Shown in pieces: positions 10,032 to 19,457 of a stretch of DNA of 64,000 bases (positions are counted from its first letter, which is position 1; each line of letters begins with the position of its first letter). Below the pieces are notes generated by a model. The model did not search any database, was not told the DNA's origin, and was given only the letters and a program-made list of their open reading frames with translations. Position numbers and translations under genes: made by a program. The stretch covers positions 1,240,001-1,304,000 of the forward strand of contig JAWWNJ010000007.1 in NCBI GenBank assembly GCA_037176885.1, given 5' to 3'. This DNA is from Favolaschia claudopus. Taxonomy: Eukaryota > Basidiomycota > Agaricomycetes > Agaricales > Mycenaceae.

Positions 10032-10482
10032 CAGAAGAGGCTGTGCTGACTAGCGCGGGCCGGGCCCATACCGCTTCTCTCACACTTCCTTTCTCTCCTA
10101 CGCTATTATTCGTGGCCGGATCCCTGGGTTATGGCTTATTCTTCTTATTGTCAAACGCTCTCTTTCTACTGGCTGGAACTTCTCTATCTCTCCAACGTGT
10201 CTCCAATTGAGCCCGGGGCTCGACCTCATGTCTACCTCTTATACACAAGGACTGGGCAACTTCCCTCTTGATTTCATCTCTCTTTCTCCCTCTCATCTCA
10301 TCGCTCGCATTGTATTATCTCGTCTCTTTCAACTACATCTACTTCTGCGTCTATTTCTTTCAACCCTCCGTTCCTCTGCATCTGGATTATCAACCGACTC
10401 GAGAATTCGATCGGGTGGTCTTCCTGGCGAGCACTAGCAGACTCGAGCATTCGATCTGCTACCTCGATACCCTCAGAGTGAT
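10032..10482 (+). other. Spacer between pol and the third frame, pyrimidine-rich
   Basis: 451 bases with no supported gene. From about 10255 to 10385 the plus strand is a long C/T-rich tract, followed by AG sites (for example gcactagcag ending at 10440) just before the ATG at 10483. This is what a 3' splice site looks like, so the downstream frame could be made from a spliced subgenomic RNA. A 17-bp imperfect direct repeat, gactcgag(a/c)attcgatc, occurs at 10396-10412 and 10440-10456. Confidence 0.35.
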
Positions 10483-13374
10483 ATGGAGGATTTCCCTAGG
10501 GCTAGAGATGGCTCGTACGTCGTACCCCAATGGAATGCTGTCAATGGAATCGTCTTTGGCTCGTTTCTATCCGACCCCGGAGTTCTCTCGCCTCGCGTGG
10601 CCGAGTACATGAATGATCCGCCTAAGCTTCTACATCCCGACACTCCTCTCGCTGTGAAGAAGCTGTTCGACTTTCGTAAGGCGCCCGTTTGGAATCGAAG
10701 AAGCGAACACTGGCTTAGTTGGTGTTCCCCGGCGGCCCTTATGCCCTTAGGTTTCTCGAATGGGTTAAAGGATCCTCTTGCGTTCGTGTGGTCTACCGAA
10801 CGCATTCACATCATCGACGAATACGTCGACATCCCTGGGGGAAACAGCGAAGCATCAGACGACGAGAGAACTCTACGAGCTTTCTCAGGATGCTGGATCC
10901 AGCGATCTTGGGCGGATCGTGCAGTGTGGAATGCGAATAAGTTGTATCAGATCGCTAAGTTCGTAGCGACGAATACCCCTTGGTACTGCCTACACGGCAA
11001 ACCGGAACTCGTGGGGCCCATCCCACCTGAACCTGCCTTGGCTGTCTTACTTCAGCCTAAGAATTCGGATCTTGAAGCTCGGGAGGCTATCGATGAAGCT
11101 AAAAAATACATCGTTTCGTGCTTGGGCTTCCTCACCTGGTTCTCTTCGGTCGCCGACTTCACTCAGTACAAGCTGGCGCCGGGAGATTTGGAATTTATTA
11201 AGAGCCTTCGTCTCAGGGAACGCCAAAAAGTAGGAGTGATATACCACCTACCTCGCGACTTACACGAAACGAACCTGCTGCACTTCATCACTCACGAAGT
11301 CCCCGTCTACTTCACTTGGACGGAAGATATGAGCGGGAAGGATCGTTATTTTCGCATCTCCCCGGCATTATGGGCCGAAGCGGAAGACTTAATCGCCAGG
11401 GACCCTGACGGTACTCATGAGTTCGCAGACCTCCCGAGCAGCGAGAAGTGGAAGGAACGCTGGCAGGAATCTGACTGGTTCTTTCAAATCGTCAAGGCGG
11501 GCAAAGTAGCAGACGCCAAACCGACGACGACCTTCAGGATTGGACCTCAACATCAGCACGGTATGCTAGACTTCGGAGGGTTTGCTCTTAGGATCTTACT
11601 TGACGCTATTGAAATTCGCGTGGCGTCGGAACGTTTCAAATGTTTCGATAGGCGGCACAATTTAGGAGGAGGTGGAGTCTACACCTACTACCGCCAAGAT
11701 CCTATCGCGGTGGATGAGCCTCCGTTCTCCCGTCGTCAACCCAACATGCATGCCAATCCGCTGTCTACCTTCGCTGAGAACTACGAAGAGGATCCGGTTC
11801 GCGAAAAATCGATCTATTATGAAAGTACGATACTGGTGCGCGAAAAAACTAGGATAATTTACGCGCCTCGCCCTGGTCAAGTGTTCAGTTCTTACAGTGG
11901 ACTCGAAACCTTTCGTTCTTCTATGAGCGCTCCTCCTACGATTCATCGCGAAGCTCCAGTTATGGAAGAACCCCCGGCTAAAAGACATAAATCTGAGGGA
12001 TCATTAGACTCGACCAGGACGCTTGACAGCGTACCTCAGTACCAGAGGAGCTCGTTGCTTCATAGGATGGGAATGGACACCTTGGTCTCCACTAGTGAAC
12101 TAGAAACTGTGGACCGTTCCTTAGAGAGATCAGGAAGAGTCTACACCTCGGAATGGGTCCACCGCGTCGCAGAAGGGTTGTCTGGGACTACTAGCCCAGT
12201 AACGCCCGACGATGAGTTGTCGGATAGAGCCGCTGAATACCGTCGCCACGGGCTATCGCCTACTAGGCTAGGAAGCCACGAAATCCTTCCGCTCGGAAAT
12301 CTTCCTGAATTGCTAGGGGACAGGGGATCATCTTACCCTGCGCTACCATCTTCGTCGCCTTCGTCGTCTCATAGGTCAGCAGAGGGACGAGCAACAGCTG
12401 AAATTCAAGCTTGGGCGTCTAAGATCCTGGAGAACGATCCTGTTTATCCACCGAATAATTTAGCTTGGGACGATGGATGGCTCTCCAATTCACGCATATC
12501 TTTTCCTGATGAGAGATCGTACTGGCGCATGAAAATTCTAGCCGCGCGGAACCGTCATATTGAAGATTTCAAAGAATTGCTTACTCTGGCTATCCGACAT
12601 GGTATCCCTTTTGAGGTATGCCTTAAGCGAGCGGACGTGCGCAAGATAAACGATCTTCCTATCTCTACCCTGCTGCGAAATACTTTGTCGGCGCTCTATC
12701 GTCCCGGATACGTTGATGAACCGCTTACCCATAACAGGAACGGGGAAGTAGCCACTTATACCGACTACCTCGTGCGCATTCACACTCTGCTGAGACGCCC
12801 AGAGTCCGTAGCGTTCATCAGAATGGGGGGGGTATACCGATTCGTAGCCGGACTGTATTACCCTGAACTGGTGCAGGGGTTTGCGGAAGGTCCCAGCCTA
12901 CAGGTCACTCATTTTGACAAGGGTGAAACTCGTTTGTTCGACGCCGGCACTAGCGAATTCTATACCTTGGACGGTGTCAGCCAGAGCGAGATAGGCATGC
13001 TCTTGGGTCATATTCCCGGAAAAGATCAGGATAGTGATCGCACCTTATGGCCGCCAGCCGAAATCTTCGAGGATGCAACTTGGGTGATGAACGGATATTT
13101 ATCCGCCCAAGCTTATGGCGTATTGGAAGCCGTCAAGAAAGGTCTCTTCCGCGCGTCAAACCCGAAGATCATGTGGAGGACTCGTGGAAATTGGCATACC
13201 TTCTTCCGAAACGGTGAGGTCAATGCCGCTCGCTTGAAAGAGGACGATATTCGTGCGCAAGTTCCTCAGCCGTCGGATTGGGAGGAGGGCAATCGCATAT
13301 TCAATGAATACTTCCCGGTGGATTGGCGTGATCAGGATATCTCGGAGATCGTTCTGCCCGAAATTTTGAACTAA
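10483..13374 (+). CDS. Third chromovirus frame, 963-aa protein of unknown function
   Basis: Intact ATG-to-stop frame lying inside the element, ending 26 bases before the 3' LTR. I recognise no catalytic motif. It has no signal peptide and no strong membrane helix; the most hydrophobic stretch is around residues 210-225. It therefore does not look like an envelope protein although it holds the env position. A basic cluster PPAKRHKSE near residue 497 could be a nuclear import signal and sits in a Ser/Pro-rich linker (about 480-650) between two compositionally ordered halves. The N-terminal half includes TPWYCLHGKPEL; the C-terminal half includes VDWRDQDISEIV. Possible roles include RNA packaging, nuclear delivery or silencing evasion; none is shown by sequence. 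Confidence 0.8.
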   Translation: MEDFPRARDGSYVVPQWNAVNGIVFGSFLSDPGVLSPRVAEYMNDPPKLLHPDTPLAVKKLFDFRKAPVWNRRSEHWLSWCSPAALMPLGFSNGLKDPLAFVWSTERIHIIDEYVDIPGGNSEASDDERTLRAFSGCWIQRSWADRAVWNANKLYQIAKFVATNTPWYCLHGKPELVGPIPPEPALAVLLQPKNSDLEAREAIDEAKKYIVSCLGFLTWFSSVADFTQYKLAPGDLEFIKSLRLRERQKVGVIYHLPRDLHETNLLHFITHEVPVYFTWTEDMSGKDRYFRISPALWAEAEDLIARDPDGTHEFADLPSSEKWKERWQESDWFFQIVKAGKVADAKPTTTFRIGPQHQHGMLDFGGFALRILLDAIEIRVASERFKCFDRRHNLGGGGVYTYYRQDPIAVDEPPFSRRQPNMHANPLSTFAENYEEDPVREKSIYYESTILVREKTRIIYAPRPGQVFSSYSGLETFRSSMSAPPTIHREAPVMEEPPAKRHKSEGSLDSTRTLDSVPQYQRSSLLHRMGMDTLVSTSELETVDRSLERSGRVYTSEWVHRVAEGLSGTTSPVTPDDELSDRAAEYRRHGLSPTRLGSHEILPLGNLPELLGDRGSSYPALPSSSPSSSHRSAEGRATAEIQAWASKILENDPVYPPNNLAWDDGWLSNSRISFPDERSYWRMKILAARNRHIEDFKELLTLAIRHGIPFEVCLKRADVRKINDLPISTLLRNTLSALYRPGYVDEPLTHNRNGEVATYTDYLVRIHTLLRRPESVAFIRMGGVYRFVAGLYYPELVQGFAEGPSLQVTHFDKGETRLFDAGTSEFYTLDGVSQSEIGMLLGHIPGKDQDSDRTLWPPAEIFEDATWVMNGYLSAQAYGVLEAVKKGLFRASNPKIMWRTRGNWHTFFRNGEVNAARLKEDDIRAQVPQPSDWEEGNRIFNEYFPVDWRDQDISEIVLPEILN

Positions 13375-13384
13375 ATACGCAACA

Positions 13385-13397
13385 GAAGATAGGGGGG
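13385..13397 (+). promoter_or_regulatory. Polypurine tract of the chromovirus
   Basis: Purine-rich run agaagataggggg ending 3 bases before the 3' LTR, with one T. This is the expected position for plus-strand primer formation. Confidence 0.6.
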
Positions 13398-13400
13398 CTC

Positions 13401-13887
13401 TGTAAGGTGTCTGCAGCTTTATAACCCCATGGACTATAAATTTCGACTTACTATGAATATCATCTTACCGTTTGTACTTGTAAAATTTAGCCAAGTAGTG
13501 ATACATCGTTACTTTGTAACAAGTAGTCACAAATCACGTGAATCTTATCTTTCTTATCACCAATTATCATCCCAATTAACCTCTTCAAGCGTCGTCGAGT
13601 AACTCCGAGCTTGAGAGAGGTACGGGAGTTAGGTTGAAAGGAATATCAATTGAGAGATAAGTCTATCTCTCTTACATTTTACTGACTATTCCTTTGTAGC
13701 TCGTTATCAGCTATAATCAGCACCCCTCTCTTGAGCATTCAAAGAGGGTATCTTCTTACATCTATAGCACGAGCATTCGTCTGTAGATTGTAAGCCTCAA
13801 TATATTCGACCGTTACTGGGTCTTACCACAAAAGCTCTTGGCGCCCTTTTAAGTGACTGAAGTCCTGTAAGCGAGCGACCCCTCGCA
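13401..13887 (+). repeat. 3' LTR
   Basis: 487 bp, appears identical to 1236-1722; its TATA-like motif is at 13435-13441. It is followed by the second copy of the ggtcg duplication (13888-13892). Confidence 0.95.
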
Positions 13888-13892
13888 GGTCG
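13888..13892. repeat. Target-site duplication, right copy (ggtcg)
   Basis: Exact match to 1231-1235. Sequence of the older host element continues beyond it. Confidence 0.9.
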
Positions 13893-14028
13893 GATTGGGT
13901 CGGAAGTATATTTGGCAAGTTTTACGCTCAAGGGGGAGCAACAGTATGTTGTTCTATATATTTTACATATTCTCCACTACACCCTCTACTCATTCATCCC
14001 TTACTCGAGTCCACTCGCTGAGGGGGAG

Positions 14029-14208
14029 TGTTAGCGGTGATTATTTACCACTCTTTATTTTACAGCATATCGTACTCTCGTAACCATTACGTAGTCTTTA
14101 TGCGTTTGTAACCGAGACCACGACGTTCTCTACACAAACGCAGTTTCTTTGGACTCCTCGTCTTTTCTTCTCGATACGGGCGATACCGAACAGCAAATTA
14201 CGCTGACA
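14029..14208 (+). repeat. 3' LTR of the older element, 180 bp
   Basis: Starts TGTTAGCG, ends CGCTGACA, and is preceded directly by AGGGGGAG at 14021-14028. The junction at 14208/14209 falls where similarity to the neighbouring paralogous gene begins, so it is an insertion boundary; gttat at 14209-14213 is the likely target duplication. Calling it a solo LTR is a less likely alternative because a purine tract precedes it. Confidence 0.65.
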
Positions 14209-16059
14209 GTTATGTTGAGATAGTGTGTTCTCTCGGGATCAAGGCCACATTGATGAAAGAGTAGAGTATTCGCAGCAAGCCAGAGCGTGCTCCCGTTATA
14301 AATTTTAGGGTCTTCATTATCAAGAGACTAGTTCAATAAGATTCAATTTACAGTCAGAGGCATCAGAAATGAAACAGCTCACTACTGAATATAATCCGTT
14401 ACTATGATTGGTGGTTCCGTACAGTGCAACGGCTCCTGCACGAGAGAAATTCATTATGACGCTGGCACCATAGTCAAGTGTCTGATGAAAGGGTGAAGTG
14501 ACTGATGAATTAGGAATTCCCTGAACCGCGTCCGTTGTCCAATGACCGGAATACGAGAAGATGCTGTCAGAATTGTCGCGAAATACTTGTGTAGGCATTG
14601 TCTGGCTGCAGAAAAGTCTCAGTTTCCGATCAGTGATACGAGCAAAGCACTCGATGAATTCCGCCGCATCAGTGACATCCGAATCGGGTAATTTGATGGG
14701 GGCAGTTCCTTCTTGATCTGCGGTGATGGTTGGAGGCTGTTGGAGGGAGAGCAGAGGAGAGAGGGTGACCAGAGTGCTGATTGGTATAGAGGTTTGAACA
14801 TACGAAAAGGTGGGTGAGACGTCCCGAAGTTGCGAGTTCAATTCTTTATGTTTTCATGTTTTTTTTTTGCTCCTTGTACTTATAACTCTTCCGACGCATG
14901 ATTAGGTGGTTAGAGTTACGTTCATCCAGGCTGTTTTCTCGATGTCACTGATGCGTTTGAAGGCTGCTCAGGTCATATTAAATGGCCTCCACTAGAAAGC
15001 ACCTCAAGGTTTCAGCCAAAGATTCATGCTCAATAGAAAATATTCCGGCTTGCGGAAAACAGCAATGCTGAAAGTTCTATGAGACTAGGCCTGAGTACAT
15101 AAATCCCTCATCAAAGCTAGTTAACCGACACCCCGGAAATTCGTCACGAATATTGAAATCTTATAGGAAGTCACCCAATGAAAAATTGATCAACAGATTT
15201 CAAGAGACCATAAATCCTCCACAGATGTGTTCTTGGCCCCGTCAAATTTACTAGGACCCTTGACGTTCTCGAGCTAACTTATTCGGCCGGTACATAAATC
15301 GAGAAAACGCAGCTTGGCGTGTGCTGAATTATGTCGTAATGTTGGTGAGCAACACCGCCCCCATCAAATTCCCCGATTCGGATGTCACTGATGCGGCGGA
15401 AGTTTGGGAAGTCGAGCAAAGTCAGAGAAACGAACTCCGAAGTGGTCACCTCTGCGCGCCCAAAACCCATCAGATATGATACATGAGAATCTTTTGGTCT
15501 CAATGTGACTATCCGACCTTGATTCAAGATTTCCTCCCATTTAGCTTGGTCATGGCAAACTTACGATGGTGAGATTCCTCAACCAAGTCTTGCTTTGAGT
15601 ATATTAATCCAGTATTTCCGATGAATGATTCCACGTCATTGTCCAGGATGACCTCGTAAGTCGCATTCATTGTGCCATATAGGTATACAGCACTCCCTGG
15701 ATGAATATGATCAATAGACGGCTCCAAAACTCCAGCTAGTTTAGACTTCACCATAGAACTCGAGGGACAGTTTAGCGTCAGGCAGCGTCGTAACATGATA
15801 TGAGTCGCCTCTCGGAGTATCACCTGGTTGTTTGTTGAGCTGGGAAACGCTGTAATAAGTTTGCCAGCTATTCTCGATGCCATAGCCATCCACTGTACTA
15901 GCAAGTCAAGTCGACTGCCATCCTAGATTTGTGAAAAAGTAATACCGAAAGGGTCTACATTGTCAGAAATATAGGCAAGGAGAATACAGAAACAAAAGAA
16001 TGCTCACGATACGAGAACATGGGGCTGGTGTCGAAAATTGTGTAGTTCCAGAGCGCCAT
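14209..16059 (-). pseudogene. Broken copy of a membrane-protein gene, disrupted by two insertions
   Basis: This is the tandem paralogue of the gene at 16863-18592. It starts at 16059 with MALWNYTI and keeps matching exons at 16059-16008, 15892-15752 and 15696-15564, then a partial exon 4 from about 15525. A second-domain exon (about 14604-14385, VFRDNSDSIFSYSG) and a partial next exon (from about 14323) also align. Exon 4 and the second domain are separated by the 765-bp insertion at 14648-15412. At 14208 the gene runs into the older LTR; read through, translation stops at 14130 inside it, so the membrane helix and cytoplasmic tail present in the intact copy are lost. Confidence 0.7.
14648..15412. 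mobile_element. 765-bp inverted-repeat insertion (MITE-like) with 9-bp duplication
   Basis: The 45-mers at 14659-14703 and 15357-15401 are inverted copies differing at one base. Each lies exactly 11 bp inside the direct repeat cgagcaaag, found at 14639-14647 and 15413-15421. The intact paralogue lacks this segment. A 9-bp duplication is typical of Mutator-like elements, but the outermost 11 bases of the two ends do not pair, which is unusual. No transposase frame was recognised, so it would be non-autonomous. Confidence 0.6.
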
Positions 16060-16862
16060 AGGGTGGACAGTCGGACGGTAATGGATCGGAATTCGAGTAC
16101 AATACGTTGCCGAGGAATTATATACCCACCAACGGACGTCTGAGAGGCCGCTCCTCCCTGTGTCATCGTGTCGAAATACAACACCGCCCTGCGCAGTTTG
16201 ACTCAATCAAACAACATATTGCCGACTCGGGATATTTTTAACAAGTCAATTGACAATTCAATTGAGCCGGATTCTTGAAACCGCGCAGAGCCTCACCTTG
16301 GGAAGTATGGGTCAGTTCCGAAGGTCACAGCGCCGTTGCGAATGGCTGCAAGGTATACTCAGCCATTAGTATTTCGAAATTCGCAGAAATTCAACTTCCA
16401 AACTTTGGAAGTTCACGTCTGAACATGGGTCCAGGTCGTAGGTCTTCGCCTGAAGTGTTGGAGCATTGTAGCTTCACAGCTTCGGACCCAGGTAAATCAC
16501 TTCACTAGGACAGCCATCGCATGTTGCATCACGGACTCGGGGGAAGAAGGAAAGATTGTCGGCATCTCTTGCGGCATCCTAAATAGCGCTCCAAACAGAC
16601 CATATATAGAAATTCCTACGGTGATTTCCGAACTATGAAACAGATCGAATAAAAAAAATAAAAATAAAAACAACGACAGGAAGACAAAATATTAATATAT
16701 GGACATGCGGTTCCATGGTAGTTTGATGCACCGTAATCCGCTAACGAGCGCTTAGGCCCTCAAGACCAAATTTTAGCAGTGGAGTAAGTTCAATTCCGGT
16801 GATGGGACAAGGGATGTAATTTGCTTAACTGTACACGATTTATACACTATGTGAGTATAATA
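16060..16862. other. Intergenic region between tandem paralogues
   Basis: No gene seen. It contains an A-rich run near 16650-16670 and the promoter side of the broken upstream copy. Confidence 0.5.
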
Positions 16863-18592
16863 TTACAGGATGTTTACACGATAGCCCGGAGGTAATGTCC
16901 CGCTTTCTCGACGCTCCTGGCCTCTTTCTCGCCGATCAATACGTTGAGCAATTAGCTCTATTATTTGGTTGACATCCGCAGGACTCGAATGTGACAGAGC
17001 GTTGGGCCCGGCTGGAGCAGACGCTGGCGGCTGGTTGGCTGGTGGTGGACCCCGAATTCGACCCTGTGGAACAAGGATGCGTTGCTGTTTACTGGAAACA
17101 GACATTAAATTCGGGTCGGAATGAAGACTGTTGAGTTCGGCATATGAACTTGCGCGTTCTGGCAGAGCCAGAGGCGTGATGGTGGCTTCGAGATTTTCTC
17201 GACGTTTTCGAGATCGAATTCTCCAGATTAAGAGTAGGAGGACACAAATTAATAGAACGCCGGCAATGGCAATGGGAGCTGCTATTTTTGCAATTTTGGC
17301 GGAGTGAAAAGAGCCTGTTCGACTTGAAGCGCTGAATTGGTAGCGCGATACTAAGTACAACAAGTTACAGATTCTCAGAGAGGACTTACGAAGCTTCCGG
17401 AGCTGAACCTAGAGTTGAACTTGAAGATTGACCGGAGCTTGTTGCAGTAGTATCGACTTCGTAGGTGATAACGGACGACAATGTGAGTTTGCCTCCGCCA
17501 CTCAGATTAGTTATGTTGAGATGGTGTGTACTGTTGGGATCGAGACCGCTCTGTAGGTAGAGCAGAGTGTCGACTACAAGCCAATATGTGCTCCCGTTAT
17601 AAGTTTTCGGGGCTTCATTGTCGAGAGACTGATTTGAACGATGTCAAGACGCTTTCAAGGGTGATAGCAATATAGAGCCTACAACGCAATACAGCCCGTG
17701 GCCGAAGTTTGTACTGCCATGAACCGCTACAGCTCCCGCCCGGGAGAAATTCATCGTGACGCTAGCGCCAAAGTCGAGTGTTTGATGAAAAGGCGCCGTG
17801 ACCGATGAGTTCGGAATGCCTGCGACAGTGTTGGTGGTCCAGATCCCGGAATATGAAAAGACACTGTCAGAATTATCGTGGAAAATCTGGGTAGGCATTT
17901 GTCGACTATAATAACGAAACATAAGCCTCAAACGCACCTGCGAAGCTAGACGGAAGAGATACGAACTCTGAAACCGTGACCTGTGCCTGCGCAAATCCCA
18001 GCAAAAATCTATCACTCGAAGTCTTCGCTCTCAAGGTTACTATTGGAACTGGTTCAAAACATCCTCCCTTCATCCCGAGTCATATATACTTACACGAGTG
18101 AATTTCTTCGGTCAAATTTTGGTTCCCATACAATAAGCCAGTGTTTCCCTCCATGGAGTGGACGTCATTATCGAGGACGACTTCATAGGATGCGTTCATT
18201 TGGCCGTATAAGTAAATCCCGAGACCTGGGCCGCGCTAATATCAGTGAACGGCACACACGACCCGAGACTAGAATTAACTGCACCGTAAAAATCGAGAGA
18301 CAGTTCGGCACTAGGGAGCGTTGTAACATGAGACGAGTCGCCCTCCGGACTTTCGCCGGGCTGCGTGTTGAATCCAGAGCCACTGTAGAATGTTTGCCAC
18401 CCGTTCCTAAGATCAACGCCATCCGCTATAAGGCTAGTCAGGTCAATCTTCCTACGTTCTCATTAAGCTCATACCGTAAGGACCTACATGGCAGAAAGAC
18501 GGTCAATCTGCGGAATCAAAATCAAACGTATTGGGCTCACGATATGTGAATATTGGGCTTGTGTCTGGAATGGTGTAGTTCCAAAGTGCCAT
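16863..18592 (-). CDS. Single-pass membrane protein with two extracellular beta-rich domains
   Basis: Exons by my reading: 18592-18541, 18425-18285, 18225-18094, 18039-17963, 17886-17683, 17628-17390 and 17331-16863, which sum to 437 codons plus stop with consistent phases. Two extracellular segments share a layout common in agaricomycete membrane proteins: a DTSPIFTY or DNSDSVFSYSG start, then a hydrophobic core ending in a short strand such as GIYLYGQMNASYEVVLDN. A Ser/Thr-rich stalk leads to a membrane helix (AAPIAIAGVLLICVLLLL) and a basic, then Pro-rich cytoplasmic tail. A jelly-roll carbohydrate-binding fold is plausible but unproven. No signal peptide is visible at the chosen start, so the true start may be further upstream. 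Confidence 0.75.
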
Positions 18593-19457
18593 GGGACCTG
18601 ACTCCAAGTGGCAGTCTCGAAAATATGCGGACCGGAAAGGTTATATACGCTGCGTACGCGGCACCAACGTCACCGTTTCTTCTGTGTAAGCGCTCAACCA
18701 TCCGGTATCATCGCTTCCCAGTGAATACCTCGCAACACTACTTACTTCCACGTAAATTCACCGAGCTTTGGAGAGGATCGCGAGTTGAGCTGGATGAGTC
18801 GGATGATCTCCTACAACAGCTCTCAGTGAAACGAGCATTAGAGATGGCAGTTGTCCGCACGTCGTCCGAGTTGGCCTGCCGCTCGCCTGCCGCATAAGCG
18901 ACAAACGCGCATCAAGCTAAAATATCTGTTCCAAGCAAGTTCCAAGTTTATTCGAGTTTTCGCGGGGGAGAAAGAAAAAAATCCGAGGAAAAAAATGACT
19001 AGTGACAAGTAGAGCATACGCAGCTATGGGATTGCGTACCCAGGTAAATCGATTGCGGACGCAAATAAGCAACACAGTATGTACTCACCTCCCGAGTCGT
19101 CAATGTAAAGGACAGCCATCGACTCACATCACGGAGAGTCGTTGTCGGCATCATCCGCACTTGCCGAAGGGCAAAGTTGTGTTGACTTTTCGCTGATTAG
19201 AAGAAATATGAACTAAGTTACGGAGTCAGTCCATGTAACGCAGAGTCATCGAAGAAGCCTGCGGATTCCTAGGATGCTGCAACTGCGTTATTTAGCGAAT
19301 CCAGAAACACAGATACCTTCGAAACAAAATGTTTGATCTACGCACTGCGGACGGCTTCCAAACATTATGTACAAAGCGGACAAGACCGGGCATGGACGAT
19401 TACGCCGGTCTTCATCGCATACCAAGAAAAGCATTTCGCCTCCATGCCTAGCGCCTA
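18593..19457. other. Intergenic region
   Basis: 865 bases with no supported gene; short open frames only. Confidence 0.5.

Larger units (their letters stand above)
1236..13887 (+). mobile_element. Giant Ty3/Gypsy chromovirus, structurally intact, 12,652 bp
   Basis: Two 487-bp direct repeats (1236-1722 and 13401-13887), both TG...CA, match at every position I compared and are flanked by the duplication ggtcg. Between them lie gag, pol in Ty3/Gypsy order (protease, RT, RNase H, integrase) with a C-terminal chromodomain, then a third long open frame. All three frames are uninterrupted. Identical LTRs and open frames indicate a recent, possibly active insertion. It is nested in an older LTR element. 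At 12.65 kb it is larger than the 5-8 kb usual for fungal chromoviruses; the third frame and a long gag account for much of the excess. Confidence 0.95.
1..14208 (+). mobile_element. Older LTR retroelement, 3' part only, split by a nested insertion
   Basis: The right end is a 180-bp LTR-like sequence (14029-14208) beginning TGTTAGCG and ending CGCTGACA, so the termini are near-perfect inverted repeats. It is immediately preceded by the purine tract AGGGGGAG (14021-14028), which places the element on the plus strand with this as its 3' LTR. Directly after it, gene sequence matching a paralogue near 17510 resumes. The internal part would be 1-1235 plus 13893-14028, interrupted by the younger chromovirus. 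I could not recognise gag or pol coding in this internal part, and the 5' LTR is outside the window, so the left extent and superfamily are unknown. Confidence 0.6.

Noticed and set aside
10483..13374. Third frame as an envelope gene
   Set aside because: Position fits, but there is no signal peptide, membrane anchor or cleavage-like site.
17906..17937. 32-nt intron between the two domains of the intact membrane-protein gene
   Set aside because: Too short and gives the wrong phase; a 76-nt intron (17962-17887) keeps the frame.
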